The translations under genes were made by a program, and so were the position numbers. Shown here in pieces: positions 20,922 through 30,562 of a stretch of DNA of 64,000 nucleotides. Location of the stretch: the NCBI GenBank assembly GCA_001970955.1, contig MPUH01000081.1:51331-115330 (forward strand). Direction: 5' to 3'. Every line of letters starts with the position of its first letter. Position 1 is the stretch's first letter. The notes beneath the pieces were generated by a model that saw nothing but the letters and a program-made list of their open reading frames with translations, was not told where the DNA came from and searched no databases. This DNA is from Stentor coeruleus (taxonomy: Eukaryota; Ciliophora; Heterotrichea; Heterotrichida; Stentoridae).

Positions 20922-22147
20922 ATTATTTAATTTACATCCTTTAAATTGACAAGGACTTATGAGATGTACTGGAATGATACAACATATAAGAGACTTTAAT
21001 ATTTTTTGATTGTGGAAGATTAGAAAATTAAGTAGAATATAGGGTGTTAGGGCTTTATGAAGATGAAGGATGTGTATTATGTTTGAATGAAAGGTTTAAT
21101 TTTATGATGGGTTAACGGTGAAAAAATATTAGGTGTAGAAATTTACTTGTAAATAATTCAATTGGAATATTTAAGATTTTTAGGAGTTGTGTTTGAGTAT
21201 TTTTGTGGGATAATTTTATTAGCTATGATTTTATAGGATGTTTTTTGTTGTTGTTTTGATTAATGATTTTCTAAGGGAAATATGATTTTAAGGCATTTAA
21301 AACTTGGGATTATGGAAAATCTTTAGATTGAGGATTTTACAAGTTTAAGTAAATGAAATTTATAGAATTTGTGAAAATTACATCTAAATAACTAGTGATG
21401 TTTATAATATAAACGTAAGATATTAGAAATAATAATTCTGTTAAAATTTCTGCAGTTAATCGGTTTTCCAATCAAACTTTCAATATTTAGCAAATTAAAA
21501 TCAATATTTAGAGAATATCAACATAATTACACAAGCAACCAATCAAAAAAACTATTACATAATACAACTAATCCAAAACAACTCTTATTTTTGAAAAAAC
21601 ACTTAGAGAAAAACACAAAAAAGCAAAAAATAATCAAGATCGACAGAGAAATAAAAAACTTTATCACGAAAATATAAAAAAGAAGAAAATTAGCAAGGGC
21701 TAAAAATCTCTTATTTTTTATGAGTTTCTAAACATGTACAAAAATACAAATTCCAAAAAACTTTTCTTTAAAATCCTAAAAGCATTAATTTTACTAATTA
21801 TTTCTATCATATTCGCTCAAAATACTTAATACTTTATCCTATTCTCTCAACAACCTCTAACATGCAAACTATCCATAATAATATCCCATAAAAACCACAA
21901 CTTATAAATACCTAATCAAAATCTCTATTAAAACTTAATAATCTTTAACTAAACAATCATATTTATATACAACTAATATCAATCCTCTATCGTCTTATCA
22001 TAAATCTCTTTAAAATCCACAATTTTACATAATCCTAACCTTAATCCTCACTAATCTCCACAACTCTACCTCCCTATACCATTTTCTTATAAAAAAAACC
22101 CTTCACTCTACCCAAAACCCCAACATAATCTTTAATCCAATAGAAAA
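20922..22147. other. Gene-free spacer, compositional switch inside
   Basis: The stretch 20922-21330 is G-rich and C-poor (3' flank of a plus gene) and 21500-22140 is C-rich and G-poor (3' flank of the minus gene ending at 22148). No credible ORF. Confidence 0.6.
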
Positions 22148-22957
22148 TTATTCAACTCTTAATTTAATTTGAAAAACTGGTGATTCGCAGTTTTGACAAA
22201 TATGAGAAAACTCACGAAGTTTGCTGTCTGAATAACAAAAGTTACAGAACAGCTTTTCCCAGCTGCATAACTGTTACAATGTTCCTACATAAATATTTTC
22301 TATAACTTCAGTATTAGTATTCTTGCAGCATTTCGAACAAAATGCAGTAACAGATTGAAAAAGAGAATTTCTATGTCTTAAATTCATCTTCATATTCCTA
22401 TCATTAGAAATAGTTTTATGTAATTTTTTTTCCCCTAATGAATTGTTTGAAATATTCATATAAGAAGACATATGGTCTTGATATAGATTAGATTTCTGTA
22501 TTAAGCATTTTGGGTCCATTGTTGATGACATTATGGAGTCTGAGAAACTATTTTCACTATTTTCATGAAAACTTTGATTGTTGCTTTCTAGAGACATACT
22601 AGAACTGTAAGATAAAAAGCTGTTGTCAAATAAGATTTTTTTAGTTTTTTTGATAGCAGGGATGAATGTGTATGATTGTGAAATGTCATTTATGATTGTT
22701 GTTGAGTTTCTTTGATGAATTTGAATTTCTGGTTCAAGTGAGATGTCTGTAGGCTCTAAAGGTGGGTCTTGAATAAGATCTTTTGTAGGGCTAGTTTGAT
22801 ATTGGGATGAAGGAATTAAGTATAGCTGATCTTCTTTAGTTATGATTGATGTATCACCATTTGGCTTTTTAAGCTTGGCACTTGGGGAATTACACAGACT
22901 AGGGGAGTTAGTGTTGTATTGATATGAAGGGTTTTTGATAGTTGTGGTCTCATTCAT
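22148..22957 (-). CDS. LITAF-like zinc-domain protein with one 15-nt intron
   Basis: The first frame runs 22957 to 22278 and stops just inside an intron at 22263-22277 (GTAACAGTTATGCAG, phase 2). The second exon, 22262-22148, ends in TAA and gives 264 aa. The N-terminal 200 residues are Ser/Asn/Pro-rich and low complexity. The C-terminal 60 residues carry FCSKCCKN, then LFCNFC, then HICQNC: a CxxC near the start and a closing H-x-C-x2-C, the layout of LITAF/SIMPLE domains, which bind zinc and insert a short hydrophobic part into endosomal membranes. The hydrophobic insert is shorter here than usual. Without the intron the zinc domain would be cut in half, which supports the splice. A membrane-associated endosomal role is inferred. 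Confidence 0.7.
22263..22277 (-). other. 15-nt intron (LITAF-like gene)
   Basis: The coding-strand sequence is GTAACAGTTATGCAG. Removing it joins TT to C and restores a frame that completes the cysteine motif. Retention gives TAA at once. Confidence 0.75.
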
Positions 22958-24081
22958 TTTTTTATTATCAATTATATCCTGAAGATTGCAATTTTTAACT
23001 AGTTGGATAGATTTGGCAGTTTTTTGATTTTGGGATGTTGGAGATTGTTAATAAGAAAACTTTAAGGAAGTTGATGAAGAAGGGTGGATAAAAAAGCAAA
23101 TAGAGGTTATTTATGTTTATGATTTGTGGGTGAAGAGTGAGAAATTATATTAGGATAAGATGGAATTTTTTTAAGTTTTAGTGTGGTAAGTGGAGATAGA
23201 GAGGTTAGAAGGGAAAATTTAGGCGTAATAGGGTTTTGGATAAATTTTACTTTCTGTAAAATTCTAAGCTTTTCCCTTTCAATTAAATCTTCATAAGGAC
23301 TGCTTAAATAGTAATAAGATATAGCAAATTATGGATTCTCAGATTTTTTGCACTTATCAAAAGTATTAGTGGTTTTTTCTTCTTATTTAAATTTTTATAA
23401 GGAATTCCTAGATAGCTATAAATTGTATCTAGATCTGGGTTCATCAGAATTTAAACTTTTTCCTTTATATTTTTGCATTTTTCGTAAAGCAATTCCATGA
23501 ATTTTTTATTGAATTTAAACTTTAGTTACTTGAGAATTTTAATATAAAATTCAGCATATTGCGTTTAACTGCTGCTCTATGAAGGAAATATATCTTGTTT
23601 TTGAAATTAATGATTTTTTTATGTATATAAATGCTTTTATATAATCTCTTTTCTAATAGAATTAAAGTCATTATTAAGTAAGAAATCCTAAAATCATAGC
23701 AACTAATTTTATTTGTACCTTATAATCATCTATATTAATACTTCTCTATTTATATCTTGAAAATTTTGCTTTAAAATGTTTAACTCTAAATATACTATCA
23801 TCTTAATCATTATAAATCCTAATATTACATGATTTTTTTTTCTACGAAACTAAATTTTCACCAATATTCCAAATAATAAAATCTAACAATAATTGTATGT
23901 TCATTCTTTTGCATTCATTTAAATTCCCCATTTTCTTCACCTATACTTTTTCTATATATTTTTATTCTAAGATTTTCCATTTTACAAACCTTTATCAACT
24001 AATTTCTAAAATCAAATCAGAATGCAAGAATATTATAAAACTAATGGTTTCTCCTAAAATAATATAAGCTATTATAATTTA
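22958..24081. other. Divergent intergenic region
   Basis: The stretch 22958-23240 is G-rich and C-poor, as expected 5' of a minus gene. The part before 24082 is mildly C-rich, the 5' flank of the autophagy-receptor gene. No ORF of note. Confidence 0.6.
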
Positions 24082-25083
24082 ATGATAAATTTGAAGCTCA
24101 AACTCGGCGAAGAAGTAAGGAGAATCGGTAAAGCTCCCGAAAGCCTTGAGGCAGTAAAAAAAAAAGCTATTGAACTTTTTAATATATCTAATCCATCCTT
24201 TAGGTATAGAGACACCGACAATGATATAATTACAGTGATGACTCAAGAGGAATATGAAGATTCTTTAAGTGCCCATAAATCTCCTTTCAAACTAGAAGTT
24301 ATAGAAACAGAAATGCTATTTCTTAAAAGATCGTCTGTGCTCTCATCTTCCATGAACGCTGAAGAGCCTATTTTCAAGTACGGCGAATCTTACGAAGAAT
24401 CAATGATTTATCCTCAAGAAAGTGACCCAAATATTCCAGACCACTTATCAACTCTAATCCAAACAGATGAAATTGTGTTAGCTGATCAATCAACTTCTGG
24501 ACCAGAACTTAAAGATCAATACGTTGAAGCATCTTTAACAGTAGAAGTTGGAACAGCATGTGAGACTCAATTCAACGGTTCACAAGAATTAATTAAAACC
24601 CTTAGACGATATTTTAATACACAAGCCAGAGAAAAAAAAAATCATTTAGGGGTGAAATGTTTTAAATGTCATCATGATATTTATGATGTTGTATACAAAT
24701 GTGAACAATGTTCATGGCTTTTTATGTGTGAAGATTGTGAGAATAATGATACACATAATCATTTATTGATAAAGTCTAGAAATAAAGTTCTGCATAGTCC
24801 TTCTAAAACTGCACCGCCAACTTTAAGGACCTGTATTAGTCCTACTGCTTTAAGACAAACAGAAAAGATTGAGTTAAAACCATCAACTTCTATGCACAAC
24901 TTTGAAACTACTGATAAAGGGGATAAGAATAATAGAGCTGATTTAAGTTCGAAATTAGATTCTTTAAAGAATATGGGGTTTGATAATAAACATCAATGCA
25001 TGGATGCGCTGGTCATAAATGGTTATAATCTTGAACAAAGTATTGACTATTTACTTAAGAATTCTGAAAGTGATAAGAGTTAA
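24082..25083 (+). CDS. p62/NBR1-like selective autophagy receptor (PB1-ZZ-UBA)
   Basis: 333 aa with three domains in the p62/NBR1 order. Residues 1-90 form a PB1 domain with a basic face (NLKLKLG, EEVRRIG) and a full acidic OPCA motif (YRDTDNDIITVMTQEEY), so it should self-polymerise. Residues of about 190-235 form a ZZ zinc finger (CFKC, CEQC, CEDC, then HNH). Residues of about 292-330 form a UBA domain (LKNMGF, with a C-terminal leucine helix), which binds ubiquitin. The linkers are acidic and Ser/Thr-rich. I saw no certain LC3-interacting W/F/Y-x-x-L/I/V motif. The expected job is to cluster ubiquitinated cargo and hand it to the autophagosome. A PB1-only paralogue sits at 2930-3196. The domain calls are firm; the cargo role rests on family knowledge. 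Confidence 0.88.
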   Translation: MINLKLKLGEEVRRIGKAPESLEAVKKKAIELFNISNPSFRYRDTDNDIITVMTQEEYEDSLSAHKSPFKLEVIETEMLFLKRSSVLSSSMNAEEPIFKYGESYEESMIYPQESDPNIPDHLSTLIQTDEIVLADQSTSGPELKDQYVEASLTVEVGTACETQFNGSQELIKTLRRYFNTQAREKKNHLGVKCFKCHHDIYDVVYKCEQCSWLFMCEDCENNDTHNHLLIKSRNKVLHSPSKTAPPTLRTCISPTALRQTEKIELKPSTSMHNFETTDKGDKNNRADLSSKLDSLKNMGFDNKHQCMDALVINGYNLEQSIDYLLKNSESDKS

Positions 25084-25385
25084 TATAATTTTATCGTTTT
25101 TCAGGAAGGTTTTAAAAATTGTTTTTTATGGATTATATAGGTTTTATGATAATGTTTATTTTTAAAGTGTCATTGATTTAAGGGAAATATTTTTTTTTTG
25201 GTGTATTTATGTTGTTAATAACATTTTTTTTTTCAGGTTGATTAGGAATAAATCTGAAGATTAATCTATAAAAAAAATATTATGCATTTTAGCTAAAAGA
25301 TTTTCCTAACATGCATTTTGTAAATTTTCCAAACATAAGCATTTAACAAACTTAATCCATCATCACAAAAACCTATTATTTTACA
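25084..25385. other. Short convergent spacer
   Basis: 302 bp with T-runs. It is G-rich after the plus gene and C-rich before the minus gene's end. No ORF. Confidence 0.55.
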
Positions 25386-26246
25386 TTAACCCTCATGATC
25401 TTCATTTTGTCTCAAAGCAATCTTCAACCTCATCTCACAATTTTTCCTCAACAATTCTTCTGAATTTTTTGCCTTAGATTCATCAAAACTCTTATACACC
25501 CTATCATTACACCCATCCACATTTTTACTCAAAGAAATAATTTTATTCTTCGTTTGCATCCTCATTTCACATTCCCTCGCTTTATATTTCTGAACAAGTC
25601 TTTCAGCATCCTGGGTAAATTTTTCCATAAGTTCATCTTTAATACACTCAATCCTTGAACTTACAGAAGCTTCAAGTCGATAAGAAAACTCTTGATTTTC
25701 CCTTATAAGCCCATTAACTTCAGAAATTTGATTGACTAAAGCTTGAATTTTCCTTTCAGAAGACTCTTTTGCTGATACAAAATGCGCTTGCATTATCATA
25801 AAAGCTTTATAATACTTTTTCTGTTGTTTTTTCACAAGTTCCATAACATTTTTTTCAGGTTCTTTTAGTATAACCCTACAGTTTTCCCCTACAATAGAAC
25901 TTTCATCTAGTTTTGATATGGTTTTTTGTCTTATCCCAATATTGTCTTCAATTAAACTTAACATATCGCTGGTCTCTAGATTTTCCTGTGATGCTTCTTC
26001 TAATGATTTTAGCATATTTTCTTTGTTTACACCAATTTCTCTATAAATTTCTGATATATTAAAAGATTCTTGGACTTTAATTTGATCATCTAGTCTTGAT
26101 GAGCTGAGTTCAAGTCTGCTTGATAAAAGATTTGATGAATTTGGCTTAGAATAGTTATCAAGACGTTTGTGGATTTTTGATGAGTCAATACCAAAGATTA
26201 ATAACGAGTCTTGGTCTTTGACTAAGCTTTTGCTTCTGGTTGACAT
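25386..26246 (-). CDS. 286-aa coiled-coil protein
   Basis: The first 90 residues are Ser/Leu-rich (SSRLELSSSRLDD) and probably flexible. The remainder is predominantly helical with heptad-like spacing (ALVNQISEVNGLIREN, ELMEKFTQDAERLVQKYKA), charged, with no membrane segment or catalytic motif. The family is not recognised; a cytoskeletal scaffold is a plausible guess. It follows the REEP gene on the same strand, 87 bp away, but nothing indicates co-transcription. Confidence 0.7.
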   Translation of the reverse strand: MSTRSKSLVKDQDSLLIFGIDSSKIHKRLDNYSKPNSSNLLSSRLELSSSRLDDQIKVQESFNISEIYREIGVNKENMLKSLEEASQENLETSDMLSLIEDNIGIRQKTISKLDESSIVGENCRVILKEPEKNVMELVKKQQKKYYKAFMIMQAHFVSAKESSERKIQALVNQISEVNGLIRENQEFSYRLEASVSSRIECIKDELMEKFTQDAERLVQKYKARECEMRMQTKNKIISLSKNVDGCNDRVYKSFDESKAKNSEELLRKNCEMRLKIALRQNEDHEG

Positions 26247-26333
26247 TTAAATCTTATGAATTTATATTTGCCGGCTTGCCCAAAGATGTCTTTTGTATAA
26301 AATTTATCAAAGACTTAAACTATAAATAAGATT

Positions 26334-26882
26334 CTACTTATGAGTTATATACTCAAAACCTTTTTTTAAAGCTTCTTCTTTAGCAGCTTGTTGAACTAGG
26401 TTCGCTGCTTGACCAGCTTTTGATAGTCCTGCATCAATTTCGGCTTGATGCTTTAACACAAAGGGTCTAATAGCATTATCGTAAAGCTTGATAGCACCTT
26501 TTGTTTGAGGAAGGAAAAGGTAAACGAGGAAAGCAAGTTTGATTGGGTAATAGAACGGTACCCAAAATAAGAACATTTCTGACCACTCATCAACTACTTT
26601 GTATATTGCAAATACAACCCAATAGGTCAGCCAGAGTTTATCATCATCAGCTCCTTTAGTTTCAAGTGCTTTGAAAGACATGTACATTGGGTAAAACATA
26701 CCGATAAGGTCTGTGATCAAATCAGCACCAATACCTAGAAGCATGAATACAGATATGAAAGCAATGAAACCAAGAGATATGATTCCAGTTGACACCCCAG
26801 TTTTTTGGGCTAGATCTTTGATTACAGGTAAGCTTCTTGTGTACTCAGTAAGAGTGTCGATTACTCCGTTTATCTGATCCAT
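26334..26882 (-). CDS. REEP/Yop1 (TB2/DP1/HVA22) ER-shaping protein
   Basis: 182 aa. Two long hydrophobic hairpins are present: residues of about 32-60 (IISLGFIAFISVFMLLG) and about 85-125 (LTYWVVFAIYKVVDEWSEMFLFWVPFYYPIKLAFLVYLFLP). The second block holds the family signature: YPMYMSFKALE, WLTYWVVFA, a short WSEMFLFWVPFYYPIK core, and LPQTKGAIKLYD. This is the TB2/DP1/HVA22 domain of REEP5/Yop1 proteins, which curve ER tubules through wedge-like hairpins. The C-terminal amphipathic Ala-rich helix (AGLSKAGQAANLVQQAAKEEAL) also fits the family. Length is normal. The minus-strand start is followed upstream by a G-rich, C-poor flank typical here of promoters. Confidence 0.92.
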   Translation of the reverse strand: MDQINGVIDTLTEYTRSLPVIKDLAQKTGVSTGIISLGFIAFISVFMLLGIGADLITDLIGMFYPMYMSFKALETKGADDDKLWLTYWVVFAIYKVVDEWSEMFLFWVPFYYPIKLAFLVYLFLPQTKGAIKLYDNAIRPFVLKHQAEIDAGLSKAGQAANLVQQAAKEEALKKGFEYITHK

Positions 26883-27397
26883 TTATATCGCCTAGAAAAC
26901 ATTTTTTACTTTTGGTTTTTTATTAGAATTGTTTAAGAGAGGATATAGATTTTTAGGAATATCAGAGTTAGGTAAGGTTTTGATATTGAGGAGATTTTTT
27001 TTATTATAGGTTTTAAGTGATAAAATTATTTTTCCATATAAGTATAAGGAGTAAGGAAGAGTTTTTTAAGAATCAAAGTATAATTATGGATAGGAGTCTA
27101 AGAAAAAAGTTGATAGAAATCATAATCTATAACTTAGCATCACCCTAATCCTCAATCCATATCTTTTACCTCCATTCATCATCCAACCCCACTAATAATT
27201 TTCCATCCATCCTTGTCAAAAAAATCACATTCGCCTAATTATCTACTTACTAAAACTACCTTTACCGATTCACCTTTATTAAACTATCCCATCTTACCCT
27301 CCTCCTCCTTTCCAAAATCATCCTAAAAACTAAAAAATCATATTTAAACCCCCAATTTCAAAATCTTATCAAAAATTAACACATAATAAATACTAAA
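26883..27397. promoter_or_regulatory. Divergent promoter region with sharp strand-composition switch
   Basis: Between two divergent starts the plus strand is G-rich and C-poor from 26883 to about 27115, then C-rich and nearly G-free from about 27130 to 27397 (the 60-base line at 27301 has 19 C and no G). It marks two oriented 5' flanks meeting near 27120. Confidence 0.6.
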
Positions 27398-27847
27398 ATG
27401 GAAAGTAGTTCTAGTTTTCAATGTAGGATTTGCTTAGATGATGCTAAAGAGCCCATAGTAACTCAATGTGGTCATCTTTATTGTTGGTGTTGTATGAACA
27501 AATGGTTATCTCAAAACCATTCAACCTTACAATGTCCTGTATGCAAAGCTGGTATTGCCAGAGAAAAACTCGTCCCGATTTATGTAAAAGATGACTCACC
27601 AGATCCAAGAGCAGATGGAGCTCCAAGACCAAGACCAGCACGTGAGCAGCCTCAACCAAATCCAGAGTATTCCCGTTTTTCTAATTTCGCTCAAAGCCCA
27701 CAATTCACTGCAGGATTCGGTCTTTTCCCAGGTTTATTCGGCTTTACTTTTACTACAACTATGAATCATAATGATCCACGTGCTGATACCCTTAGTAAAA
27801 TCATGCTTATAATTGGAATGCTTATTTTACTTAGTATATTATTCTAA
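27398..27847 (+). CDS. RNF5/RNF185-like membrane RING E3 ligase
   Basis: 149 aa. Residues 8-50 form a C3HC4 RING (CRICLDDAKEPIVTQCGHLYCWCCMNKWL, then CPVCKAGI), with the short CGHLYCWxC and W-L core typical of RMA1/RNF5/RNF185. A proline-rich linker follows. The C terminus is one hydrophobic anchor (KIMLIIGMLILLSILF). The arrangement of N-terminal RING and C-terminal tail in the ER membrane matches ligases of ER-associated degradation. In-frame VPIY after the RING is also a family feature. RNF5 and RNF185 themselves have two anchors; here I see one clear segment and a weaker hydrophobic Gly/Phe stretch (GFGLFPGLFGFTF) before it. Confidence 0.9.
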   Translation: MESSSSFQCRICLDDAKEPIVTQCGHLYCWCCMNKWLSQNHSTLQCPVCKAGIAREKLVPIYVKDDSPDPRADGAPRPRPAREQPQPNPEYSRFSNFAQSPQFTAGFGLFPGLFGFTFTTTMNHNDPRADTLSKIMLIIGMLILLSILF

Positions 27848-27893
27848 TAATAGGTATTATTTATTAATAAGATAAGATTTTAATTAAAAAAGA

Positions 27894-28784
27894 TTATAAC
27901 ACTCGTCCACCTTTTGTTAATGTACTTGATTTTTTGAGCTTTTGAATTGTTTGTGGAGTCACTTCACGGTTTGTTATTGTCTTTCTTGATTGGAGTTTGC
28001 GTTGTTCTTCAGCTTCTTGTCGTTCTTTTTCTTTTTGTTGTTTTATTTGTTTTTCTTTTTGTTTTTTGATTTTTAGGTTCTGATTAGAGGTTACCCTTTT
28101 GTCTCTGAATTTTGTCCAGTGTTTCCAAATTATTTTTGCACTGTCTTGTTTTAGTTTGATTTGCACGTCGCTGAAGTATTTGTTGTTGTTTTCTATACGA
28201 TATTTCCCTCTGATTATATCGTATTCTAAACGAACTCTATGCCCTCTATAAATTCTTTGAATTATAATAGCGGCTTCATGCTGAGTATATTTTTTGCTTT
28301 TGATTTTTGCCAACCTTCTTGCTAACCTTATTCTTTTCATGTAGTTCGGGTCTTTTCTTAGTATATAATTTTTCCATGATTGCTGTATTATAAATGCAGC
28401 AGTGTTTTCTTTGAACTTCTGATGGAATTTCACAACTTTTATTAGAAGCTGCTCATATGTCATTCTTCGAAGCTCAAAGTTTGAAATACTGATGTTGTAA
28501 AGTTTAAATACTTCATCTCGGATTTTTTCTTTTTCAATGTTGATTTGACGGTTTTTCAGATATAGAAGCTTGCGTTCTAAGGATTTCTCATGAACTTTTT
28601 CTGATTTTTCGTGATAGAAGGACTTTTCATTAGAGCCTGGGTTTGGGTATTGATGATAATAAGGTCTAGGTAGAGCATATACTTTACCATATTTAGGGTA
28701 AAGTTTGGGTTCGTTATTAAAAATTTGTGAAGAAGGCTTGCTGTAATAAGCACTGTTAGAAAAATTTCCTATTTTAGGAAACAT
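27894..28784 (-). CDS. IQ-motif protein
   Basis: 296 aa, highly basic. Two or three IQ calmodulin-binding motifs are visible: AAFIIQQSWKNYILRK (about residue 133) and AAIIIQRIYRGHRVR (about residue 175), the second being a textbook IQxxxRGxxxR. The C-terminal third is a Lys/Gln/Glu-rich helix (KQKEKQIKQQKEKERQEAEEQ). The N terminus is Tyr/Pro-rich (PKYGKVYALPRPYYHQYPNP). Calmodulin or centrin binding is expected; many ciliate cortical and axonemal proteins share this build. Only 46 bp separate its end from the RING gene on the other strand. Confidence 0.8.
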   Translation of the reverse strand: MFPKIGNFSNSAYYSKPSSQIFNNEPKLYPKYGKVYALPRPYYHQYPNPGSNEKSFYHEKSEKVHEKSLERKLLYLKNRQINIEKEKIRDEVFKLYNISISNFELRRMTYEQLLIKVVKFHQKFKENTAAFIIQQSWKNYILRKDPNYMKRIRLARRLAKIKSKKYTQHEAAIIIQRIYRGHRVRLEYDIIRGKYRIENNNKYFSDVQIKLKQDSAKIIWKHWTKFRDKRVTSNQNLKIKKQKEKQIKQQKEKERQEAEEQRKLQSRKTITNREVTPQTIQKLKKSSTLTKGGRVL

Positions 28785-29066
28785 ATAATATTAGCATTTT
28801 TATCAAACAACACCTTAACAGTTAAAGATTATATAACCCCTCTCTATTTATTCTACTCTAATCTAAAATCCTATAAATTCCTCATCAAACTAGCCACAAC
28901 CTTAAAACAATCAGCTCATCCCAACTCCCAAGACTTTTCTTCACACCCCTTCTAAATTCTCGAACCAAAAGCCAATAATCTTATTTCCTCTTAAATCTTT
29001 TAAGAAATTCCATATAATTTTTACCTAAAAATTCATAATATTCCAACTACCAAAATCAAAAAAATA
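28785..29066. promoter_or_regulatory. 282-bp divergent promoter region
   Basis: This lies between the IQ-motif gene and the ArfGAP gene start codons. It is C-rich and G-poor for nearly its whole length on the plus strand, so most of it appears to be the 5' flank of the ArfGAP gene. No named motif. Confidence 0.45.
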
Positions 29067-30071
29067 ATGGCAAGCACCGATATCTTCCGTGAACTCCAAT
29101 CCGAAAAAGAGAACACCCACTGTTTCGACTGCAACCGAAGTGGTGCCCAATGGACAAGCGTAAACAATGCTATTTTCTTATGCTTAGACTGTTCCTCACA
29201 ACACAGATCCTTAGGCGTACAAACAAGTTTTGTTAGATCAGCCACAATGGATTCATGGACTCCACATCAATTATCATTAATATCAATAGGTGGAAATCGA
29301 AGATTAAAAGAATATATGATTATTTATAATCTACCAAATGATATAAACTCTTTTACTAAATACAACAGTAAAGCTCTAGAATACTATAGAGAAATCCTCA
29401 AAAATGAATCTGAAAATAAAATCTTTCAAGGAATTCCCCCAAGTAGTATACAAGCAAAAACCTCTATTATACCACCACCATCACCAAGACCATCATATAC
29501 ATCAATATCAAATAAACCATATAAACCTGAACCTGAAGATAAAACATGGTTAAGTTCAGCAAAAACATATTTAGGTGGGACTTTAGGTAAAGCTTCTGAA
29601 ATGGTTTCAAATACATCAGCTGTAGGGATTATTGATGGTATTAGGAATGTTACAGTTAATGCTTATGATATGTCTAAAGAAATAGGATCTAATCTTGCTG
29701 ATAAGTTTTCTGGAAATGATACTTTGAAGAATATTGGTATGAAAGGTGTTGGGGTTTTGGCTAGTGTTGGTGAATTAGCTTATGAAGGAGCGAATATGGC
29801 TATTAATAGGGTTAAAGGGGGGAAATATTCAGAGTATGGGAAGGATAAGTATATAGGAGGTTCATCAGAAAAATTTTTTGAGGAAAAAGCTAAGACGGGG
29901 AATTCTTCTGGGAGTGGGGAATATCAGCCACCTGGATCTGGTACTTATCCATCTTTTAATAATTCGAATATGTATTCGCAACAGAGTTATTCGTCTAATG
30001 ATTACTCGTCTGAAAGATTAAATGCAGGAGGGAGGACAACTGGCTTTTTCTTATCAAACCGTAATAATTAA
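29067..30071 (+). CDS. ArfGAP1/2/3-like GTPase-activating protein, copy 1
   Basis: 334 aa. Residues 7-125 are an ArfGAP zinc domain: CFDCNRSGAQWTSVNNAIFLCLDC gives C-x2-C-x16-C-x2-C, followed by SSQHRSLGVQTSFVRS, which contains the arginine finger (HR) and the LGVxxSFVRS core, then MDSW. After the domain come short GASEM/GIIDGIR and LASVGELAYEGA helices, like the amphipathic lipid-packing regions of ArfGAP1 and the repeats of ArfGAP2/3. A Ser/Tyr-rich tail ends in GRTTGFFLSN. It should stimulate GTP hydrolysis by Arf on COPI vesicles. A close paralogue is at 47660-48679. The coiled-coil gene at 30563 follows on the same strand, as it does next to the second copy. The last 64 nt are duplicated by the assembly join at 30086. 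Confidence 0.92.
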   Translation: MASTDIFRELQSEKENTHCFDCNRSGAQWTSVNNAIFLCLDCSSQHRSLGVQTSFVRSATMDSWTPHQLSLISIGGNRRLKEYMIIYNLPNDINSFTKYNSKALEYYREILKNESENKIFQGIPPSSIQAKTSIIPPPSPRPSYTSISNKPYKPEPEDKTWLSSAKTYLGGTLGKASEMVSNTSAVGIIDGIRNVTVNAYDMSKEIGSNLADKFSGNDTLKNIGMKGVGVLASVGELAYEGANMAINRVKGGKYSEYGKDKYIGGSSEKFFEEKAKTGNSSGSGEYQPPGSGTYPSFNNSNMYSQQSYSSNDYSSERLNAGGRTTGFFLSNRNN

Positions 30072-30164
30072 TATGCTTGTGGATANGTCTGAAAGATTAA
30101 ATGCAGGAGGGAGGACAACTGGCTTTTTCTTATCAAACCGTAATAATTAATATGCTTGTGGATA
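30008..30164. repeat. 78-bp direct repeat around the N at 30086 (assembly join)
   Basis: 30008-30085 and 30087-30164 are the same 78 bp on each side of one N. The true locus probably has one copy, so the gene end and its 3' flank are drawn too long. Confidence 0.9.
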
Positions 30165-30562
30165 AGTTTTTAGATTGGGTGCTGTTTTGGGGATTTGAAG
30201 ATTTTTATTGGTTATTAAATATGGGCTAAGGTGTGAAGTAATAAAAAATAGATGAAATTTACATAGGATTTAAGGTTGTGGGATGTAAAAAATATGGTTC
30301 TGATTGAAATTGGATTTTTTTTTTTAGGAATGTGTAGGGTAATAGGAAATTAGTGAGATGCTTTAGGATTATTTTAATGCTTTCACTTCTATGATGGTCT
30401 GCATTTTACGCTAATTTGAAGTAAAAATTGATTTGCCTTAAAATTGTGTAAGTCCAAACGAGGAAATACAATATAATAATCTAAAAATATATTTTTTACT
30501 ATTCTATGTTTATATAATAGTTTATATTAAGGTCAAACTATGCCATAAATTTCAATAATTAT
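30072..30562. other. Spacer between ArfGAP and coiled-coil genes
   Basis: It includes the duplicated gene tail and is then G-rich and C-poor (3' flank of the plus gene). No further gene. Confidence 0.6.
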
